Shown piece after piece: positions 59,650-64,000 of a stretch of DNA of 64,000 nt. The notes beneath the pieces were generated by a model, which was given only the letters and a program-made list of their open reading frames with translations, did not search any database and had not been told where the DNA came from. The stretch comes from Candidatus Nitrotoga sp. LAW. Its GTDB lineage: Bacteria; Pseudomonadota; Gammaproteobacteria; Burkholderiales; Gallionellaceae. Each line of letters starts with the position of its first letter. Position 1 is the stretch's first letter. The stretch covers positions 1 to 64,000 of the forward strand of contig QFXI01000005.1 in the NCBI GenBank assembly GCA_003402315.1, in the 5' to 3' direction. The position numbers and the translations under genes were made by a program.

Positions 59650-61964
59650 TGCCGCGCCGCCTTTTGGAATTGATTTCCAAAAGCTTGCCACACAAGCGCG
59701 TAGCGCACGCGCCCACTTATACCTTTAGCGCTGAAGATATCCTCTGGGTCATGGGCAGTTTCTGCGCCCTTAACCGCAAGCCCTTTGATGCCGGGCTGCT
59801 GCTCAAACAATTCCCGCCGCCCTATAGTTCGGATTCCTTCATCCATGCCGCCCGTGCGTTGGGCTTCCGCATCAAGCGCCGCGATTGCGATAGCACCGAG
59901 CTAGCCGGTTTCAACTTCCCGTGCCTTGCAGTTTTGCATGACGCCGAGTCCGCAACGAGCACCAATATGGGACAACCCGACATCGGACAAGCAAACATCG
60001 CGCAACGGGGAAGCAAATCCGACGTAGAAGCGGAAGCCGGAGCAATTCCCCCAGAGCAAGTCTCAGTCCTGGTAAAACAGCACCCCGCCATCATCGTTCA
60101 GGTCAACAATGATAGTGTGACCCTGTTCGAGGTTGGCACCAATCAACCCAAGTCCATGACCCATGCCGAGTTCACCACCCGCTTCGCCGACACGGCATTC
60201 CAACTGGCGCTTGAAACCAAAGGCATCAAAGATCCCGACGGCGCGTTATCCCAAAAAGCCAGCTTCGGTTTTCACTGGTTTATCCCCGAGTTGATGAAAC
60301 ACAAACGCATCTGGCGCGATGTGCTGATCGCTTCCCTCATCATTCAACTGCTCGCCCTGGGCACCCCGCTATTCACCCAAGTCATCATCGACAAGGTCGT
60401 CGTCCACCATACCCAAAGCACGTTGATCGTCATCGGCATCGGCTTGGCGGTATTCATGATCTTTTCCGCATTACTTTCCTGGGTGCGCCAGTACCTGATT
60501 CTGCACACCGGCAACCGTGTCGATGCCGTGCTGGGCGCGGCGGTGTTCGACCACCTGTTCAAGTTGCCGCCGCGCTACTTCGAGCATCGCCCCACCGGCG
60601 TGATTGCCGCCCGCCTGCACGGCGTCGAGACCATCCGCGAATTCATCGCCAGCGCAGCAGTCACGTTGATCCTCGACTTACCGTTCCTGCTGATCTTCCT
60701 CGGCATCATGCTCTACTACAGCGTCACCCTGACCTTTGTCGCGCTGGCCATACTGAGCGTCATCGCCATCCTCAGCCTCATCGTCGCGCCGATGTTCCGC
60801 AGCCGCTTAAACGAACAATTCCTGCTCGGCGCGCGCAACCAAGCTTTCACCACCGAATATGTCGCAGGCCTCGAAACCGTCAAGAGCCTGCAAATGGAAC
60901 CCCAGCTCAATGCCCGTTACAGCGACTACCTCGCTGAGTATCTGCGCTCCGGCTTTTCTGTGCGCCAGATCGGTAACACCTATAACGCGCTGTCCAACGG
61001 ACTGGAGCAAATGATGACCCTGAGCATCCTCATCATCGGCGCCTACACCGTGATGAACGATACCTCATTCACCATCGGCATGCTGGTCGCGTTCCAGATG
61101 TTCGCCAGCCGTTTGTCCCAACCCATGCTGCGGCTGGTGGGTTTGTGGCAACAATTCCAACAAGCTAATCTCTCCGTACAACGCATGGGCGACATCATGA
61201 ACGCCCCGGCCGAACCCTATTCCATCCTCCCCACCCGGCTACGGGAAGGCAAAGGACAGATCGACATTGAAGGCTTGAGTTTTAGATACGCCGACAACCT
61301 GCCCTTCCTCTACGAAAGCTTCAACCTCAAAGTCGCTCCTGGCAAAATCATCGCCATCATGGGACCGTCCGGCTCCGGCAAGAGCACGCTGACCAAATTG
61401 CTGCAAGGCTTCTACCAGCCCACAAGCGGCACCATCAAGATCGACGGCAACGACATCCGCTACCTGTCCGCCAACGAACTGCGCCATCACTTCGGCGTCG
61501 TGCCGCAGGAAACCATCCTGTTCTCCGGCACCCTCTACGACAACCTGCTAATGGCCAACCCCCACGCCACTTTCGATCAAGTCGTGCATGCCTGTAGGAT
61601 GGCCGAAATTCACAGCAGCATCGAAGCCCTGCCGCAAGGCTACCAGACCGAAATCGGCGAACGCGGCGTAGGCCTCTCCGGCGGGCAAAAGCAGCGCATC
61701 GCCATCGCACGGGCACTGATCAAGCAACCCAAGATACTCATTTTCGACGAAGCCACCAGCAGCCTCGATGCCGCCACCGCTGAACACTTCGCCGCGACGA
61801 TCAATCAGCTCAAGGGCAAAGTGACGATGATGTTCATCACCCACGCGATGCCGAAGAATTTGCTGGTGGATGAAGTGGTGAGGATAGGGCTGGAATCGTT
61901 GAGCGCGGTAAGCGATACGTATGTTGCGACCAAAAAGGATGCTGAGGGAGAGGCGCATGGGTGA
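59649..61964 (+). CDS. Type I secretion ABC transporter (HlyB-like, C39-like domain)
   Basis: 771-residue permease-ATPase exporter. N-terminal C39-peptidase-like domain (about 25-185) without the catalytic Cys, as in RTX exporters, and carrying an unusual hydrophilic insert (about 103-143, ATSTNMGQPDIGQANIAQ). Then six membrane helices (about 210-480) and an ATPase with GPSGSGKSTLTK, LSGGQKQR and ILIFDEATSSLD. All ATPase motifs are intact. Base composition is visibly more GC-rich than both sides, suggesting a separate origin. The adaptor (HlyD type) and outer-membrane channel are not in the window; the lipase-like gene 1 kb downstream is a probable substrate. Confidence 0.92.
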   Translation: MPRRLLELISKSLPHKRVAHAPTYTFSAEDILWVMGSFCALNRKPFDAGLLLKQFPPPYSSDSFIHAARALGFRIKRRDCDSTELAGFNFPCLAVLHDAESATSTNMGQPDIGQANIAQRGSKSDVEAEAGAIPPEQVSVLVKQHPAIIVQVNNDSVTLFEVGTNQPKSMTHAEFTTRFADTAFQLALETKGIKDPDGALSQKASFGFHWFIPELMKHKRIWRDVLIASLIIQLLALGTPLFTQVIIDKVVVHHTQSTLIVIGIGLAVFMIFSALLSWVRQYLILHTGNRVDAVLGAAVFDHLFKLPPRYFEHRPTGVIAARLHGVETIREFIASAAVTLILDLPFLLIFLGIMLYYSVTLTFVALAILSVIAILSLIVAPMFRSRLNEQFLLGARNQAFTTEYVAGLETVKSLQMEPQLNARYSDYLAEYLRSGFSVRQIGNTYNALSNGLEQMMTLSILIIGAYTVMNDTSFTIGMLVAFQMFASRLSQPMLRLVGLWQQFQQANLSVQRMGDIMNAPAEPYSILPTRLREGKGQIDIEGLSFRYADNLPFLYESFNLKVAPGKIIAIMGPSGSGKSTLTKLLQGFYQPTSGTIKIDGNDIRYLSANELRHHFGVVPQETILFSGTLYDNLLMANPHATFDQVVHACRMAEIHSSIEALPQGYQTEIGERGVGLSGGQKQRIAIARALIKQPKILIFDEATSSLDAATAEHFAATINQLKGKVTMMFITHAMPKNLLVDEVVRIGLESLSAVSDTYVATKKDAEGEAHG

Positions 61965-62087
61965 CTTGATTGATAGCAGTTATGCGGTGTGTAAGAAAAG
62001 GGGAATGAAATGAAAAACAAATCGAGACTAACCTCTTTCATCGGTAAAGCACGAACAGAGTGATCGGGTTGAAAATCAAAGTGATTT

Positions 62088-62144
62088 TGGATTTTGAACA
62101 GGAGAGATGAAATGTTAAAACTTAATGCGATGCTGCCCCATTTA
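62088..62144 (+). repeat. Leader repeat, downstream copy
   Basis: Intact copy of the 59282-59338 sequence. It spans the ribosome site and first ten codons of the secreted-protein gene. Similarity ends abruptly on both sides. Confidence 0.8.
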
Positions 62145-62942
62145 ATTGTGAATGGTCGCAGCATGAGAATCATACAAGGAATTTCGAAACAAATTGCGAA
62201 TCTGGGATTGCTGTTGATGATGGGGGTGAGTATGTGTGCGTGTGCGGCAACTATGAGTTGGAAAGAAGAAGTGTTGTTGCATGACGGCAGCAAGATTATC
62301 GCTGAACGTTCTTATAATCTTGGCGGGTATCCAACCATAGATAGTCGTGAGCGCAAATCGCTTGATGAAACCATTACTTTCACAATACCAGGGGCGAATA
62401 AAAAAATCACATGGAAAATGGATTTTAAGGATTCTGAACCAGAACCGAATAGCTTAAATTTACTGGTTCTGGATGTGGTTAAAGGTGTGCCATATATTGC
62501 CACTTATCCTGCCGGAATTATTGCTTACAACAAATGGGGCAGCCCCAATCCGCCTTATGTGTTTTTCAAACATGACGGCAAGATGTGGCAGCGCATTTCG
62601 CTGGAAGAATTTCCGGCAGAACTCAATAAGACGAATGTCATTGTTGGTAGACCGCCTGCTGAATTACTCAAATCCTTCTACACCGTTGAAGGAGTGAATG
62701 CGCAAAACTACGACATTCACACCGAGGAATACAAAACCATTCTCCGCACACCGCTTGAGCATTGGAAACCACGACCACCAGGCAGTAACTCAGGAAGGAT
62801 GGTGCGTACAGGAGATGGTGGTTGGATCGGGATGGATTGGTTTGAAAGACAACCCTCCTTGGAAGCTTGTTTGAAAAAGTGCGCACGTGAGGAAGTAAAT
62901 CCACAGGATTGTCCATGCAACACACTATTTAAGGGGAAATAA
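62112..62942 (+). CDS. Secreted protein of unknown function (MSWKEEVLLHDGSK family)
   Basis: 276-residue protein. An N-terminal hydrophobic signal (IANLGLLLMMGVSMCACA) is followed by ATMSWKEEVLLHDGSKIIAE, a sequence type I know from many uncharacterised betaproteobacterial proteins, with conserved AYNKWGSPNPPYVFFKHDGKMWQ in the centre. The two Cys in the signal region could allow lipidation but no canonical lipobox is present. Six Cys near the C terminus (CLKKCAREEVNPQDCPC) suggest disulfides. GGAGAG supports the ATG at 62112; a later Met at 62163 is also possible. It lies between the exporter and the lipase-like gene, two bases before the latter. Confidence 0.8.
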   Translation: MLKLNAMLPHLIVNGRSMRIIQGISKQIANLGLLLMMGVSMCACAATMSWKEEVLLHDGSKIIAERSYNLGGYPTIDSRERKSLDETITFTIPGANKKITWKMDFKDSEPEPNSLNLLVLDVVKGVPYIATYPAGIIAYNKWGSPNPPYVFFKHDGKMWQRISLEEFPAELNKTNVIVGRPPAELLKSFYTVEGVNAQNYDIHTEEYKTILRTPLEHWKPRPPGSNSGRMVRTGDGGWIGMDWFERQPSLEACLKKCAREEVNPQDCPCNTLFKGK

Positions 62943-62944
62943 TC

Positions 62945-64000
62945 ATGGCTAACGCAATTGAACTCGCATTGATGGCAGGACGGGTTTACCAAAGCACTCG
63001 TGACAAAATCAACTGGCTTCCTGATTTATCTTCTTTGGGATGGATAGAGTTTAGCCACCAACAAAAACCCAGCGGGTTTGAAGCGATTTCATTCCAGAAA
63101 GGTAATGAAATCGTCATCTCCTTCGCAGGCACAGGATCAAATGTGGACTGGTGGGCGAATACGGGTGGCTTCTTCGGTGTAACCTCCACTCAACTCGAAC
63201 AAGCGGCGGATTATTATTTGCAAGTAAAAGCCATCGCACCAGTGGGGGCGACCATCAGCTTTACCGGTCACAGTATGGGTGGTGGGCTGGCATCCCTGCT
63301 GGCGGTATTTTTCGGAGAGACTGCTGTCACCTTTGACCAAGCCCCGTTCAGGAATTCTGCCAGTGTTGCTGTTGCAAATACGCTACTGAGTTATTTAAGT
63401 GACCCAGTTAGAGGTTACAGTGCACAAGACTTGCAAGGCCTCACCAATTTCATCAGCACAGCAGCCAATGGCGGCCTTCCCAATGAAGGCAATGTGCTTG
63501 ACTTCAGCGTGCAAGGGGAAATATTGAGTGCCGCCTCTGCGCTCAGGATAGGCTCACAAACCAGCCTGACTCATAGCCCTGACAACTGGTTTGGATCAAG
63601 CGTTGATCTACACTCTCAAGCGCTGCTCACTGCTTTTTTACAGAGCGATCAAACTGCTCCAGCCCAGCACTCATTCCGTGATGTCACTGTGAAACTCACG
63701 GATTTGTTGAAAATGATTTTTGATAGCAAACTGTACTACTTCGATCCAAACAACACTGATACTTCTGCAAAAGAAAACTTCACCGAACGTTTGGTTCGCC
63801 ATCAAAATGGTGTTGCTGGCTTGGTTGTTGGTGAAACCGCAATCGTAGCCGATGCCATGCTCACCCGCTTCACCGCCGACCTGTGGAAGATTGCGCAAGA
63901 TGGCGGCCTGACGCTGCACGATGGCAACTCATCCAACCCCGATCTGCACGAACTCAGCAAAGCTCTGATCGCCTTCGCCATGCAAAAGTACTATGAAGAA
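62945..64000 (+). CDS. Lipase-like alpha/beta hydrolase, probable type I secretion substrate (partial)
   Basis: Open for 352 codons to the window edge without a stop, so absent from the ORF track. It begins MANAIELALMAGRVYQSTRD after GGGGA. No signal peptide, as expected for type I substrates. The nucleophile elbow FTGHSMGGGLASLLAV (about residue 105) and a preceding FAGTGSNVDWW oxyanion region mark a class-3-like lipase; SSVDLHSQAL near 220 may provide the catalytic His. The part after residue 240 is likely linker or further domain; calcium-binding RTX repeats would be expected beyond the edge. Substrate unknown. Confidence 0.85.
   Translation, partial: MANAIELALMAGRVYQSTRDKINWLPDLSSLGWIEFSHQQKPSGFEAISFQKGNEIVISFAGTGSNVDWWANTGGFFGVTSTQLEQAADYYLQVKAIAPVGATISFTGHSMGGGLASLLAVFFGETAVTFDQAPFRNSASVAVANTLLSYLSDPVRGYSAQDLQGLTNFISTAANGGLPNEGNVLDFSVQGEILSAASALRIGSQTSLTHSPDNWFGSSVDLHSQALLTAFLQSDQTAPAQHSFRDVTVKLTDLLKMIFDSKLYYFDPNNTDTSAKENFTERLVRHQNGVAGLVVGETAIVADAMLTRFTADLWKIAQDGGLTLHDGNSSNPDLHELSKALIAFAMQKYYEE

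Overview
The window looks like a chromosomal segment of a betaproteobacterium of the Nitrosomonadales type, probably Gallionellaceae or a close relative (Sideroxydans, Ferriphaselus or Candidatus Nitrotoga are possible). This rests on protein character, on the conserved blocks nagZ-acpS-pdxJ-recO-era-rnc-lepB-lepA, yhdP-nitrilase-tldD and tpiA-secG-tRNA-Leu-nuoA-N, and on a moderate, by-eye GC content. No rRNA gene is present, so the placement is inference.

Layout. 0.15-4.2 kb (minus): a tandem quorum-sensing locus, luxR then luxI, followed by an overlapping receiver-like gene and a PAS-GGDEF-EAL c-di-GMP protein. 4.3-12.0 kb (minus): a housekeeping run for wall recycling, CoA/PLP cofactors, DNA repair, RNA processing, signal peptidase and EF4. 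12.5-14.5 kb (plus): an outer-membrane porin and a P-II gene behind a clear sigma-54 promoter with two NtrC-type sites. 14.6-15.5 kb (minus): flgM-flgN behind a near-consensus FliA promoter. 16-27 kb: ilvD, then tldD, nitrilase and yhdP (minus), then glnE. 27.0-28.4 kb: a TacA/TacT-type toxin-antitoxin cassette between two diverged copies of a dispersed repeat, with a textbook promoter/operator. 28.7-32.9 kb: an EF-hand protein and an envelope-stress cassette of very small proteins (DUF3309, BON, DUF1328, DUF883, double BON, CsbD, Cys/Lys-rich periplasmic). 33.2-49.5 kb (minus): the complete 14-gene complex I operon, preceded by tpiA, secG and tRNA-Leu(GAG). 50.4-58.9 kb: YqhA, thiopurine methyltransferase, a truncated acyltransferase-like ORF, Ppx, a Lys/Ala-rich protein, TrhO, a Sel1-repeat protein and RadA. 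59.3-64.0 kb (plus): a type I secretion ABC transporter of visibly higher GC, a secreted protein of unknown function, and the start of a large lipase-like protein cut by the window edge. A repeated leader brackets the transporter.

Working together. Nitrogen control appears twice: GlnE, and the NtrC/sigma-54-driven porin-P-II pair, which lacks the usual amtB. Signalling genes cluster at the left end, where AHL and c-di-GMP functions share one strand and may be co-expressed. The right end is the accessory part of the window and is the best place to look for something new: a type I exporter with a modified C39-like domain beside its probable substrate. I saw no CRISPR array, prophage or intact insertion sequence.
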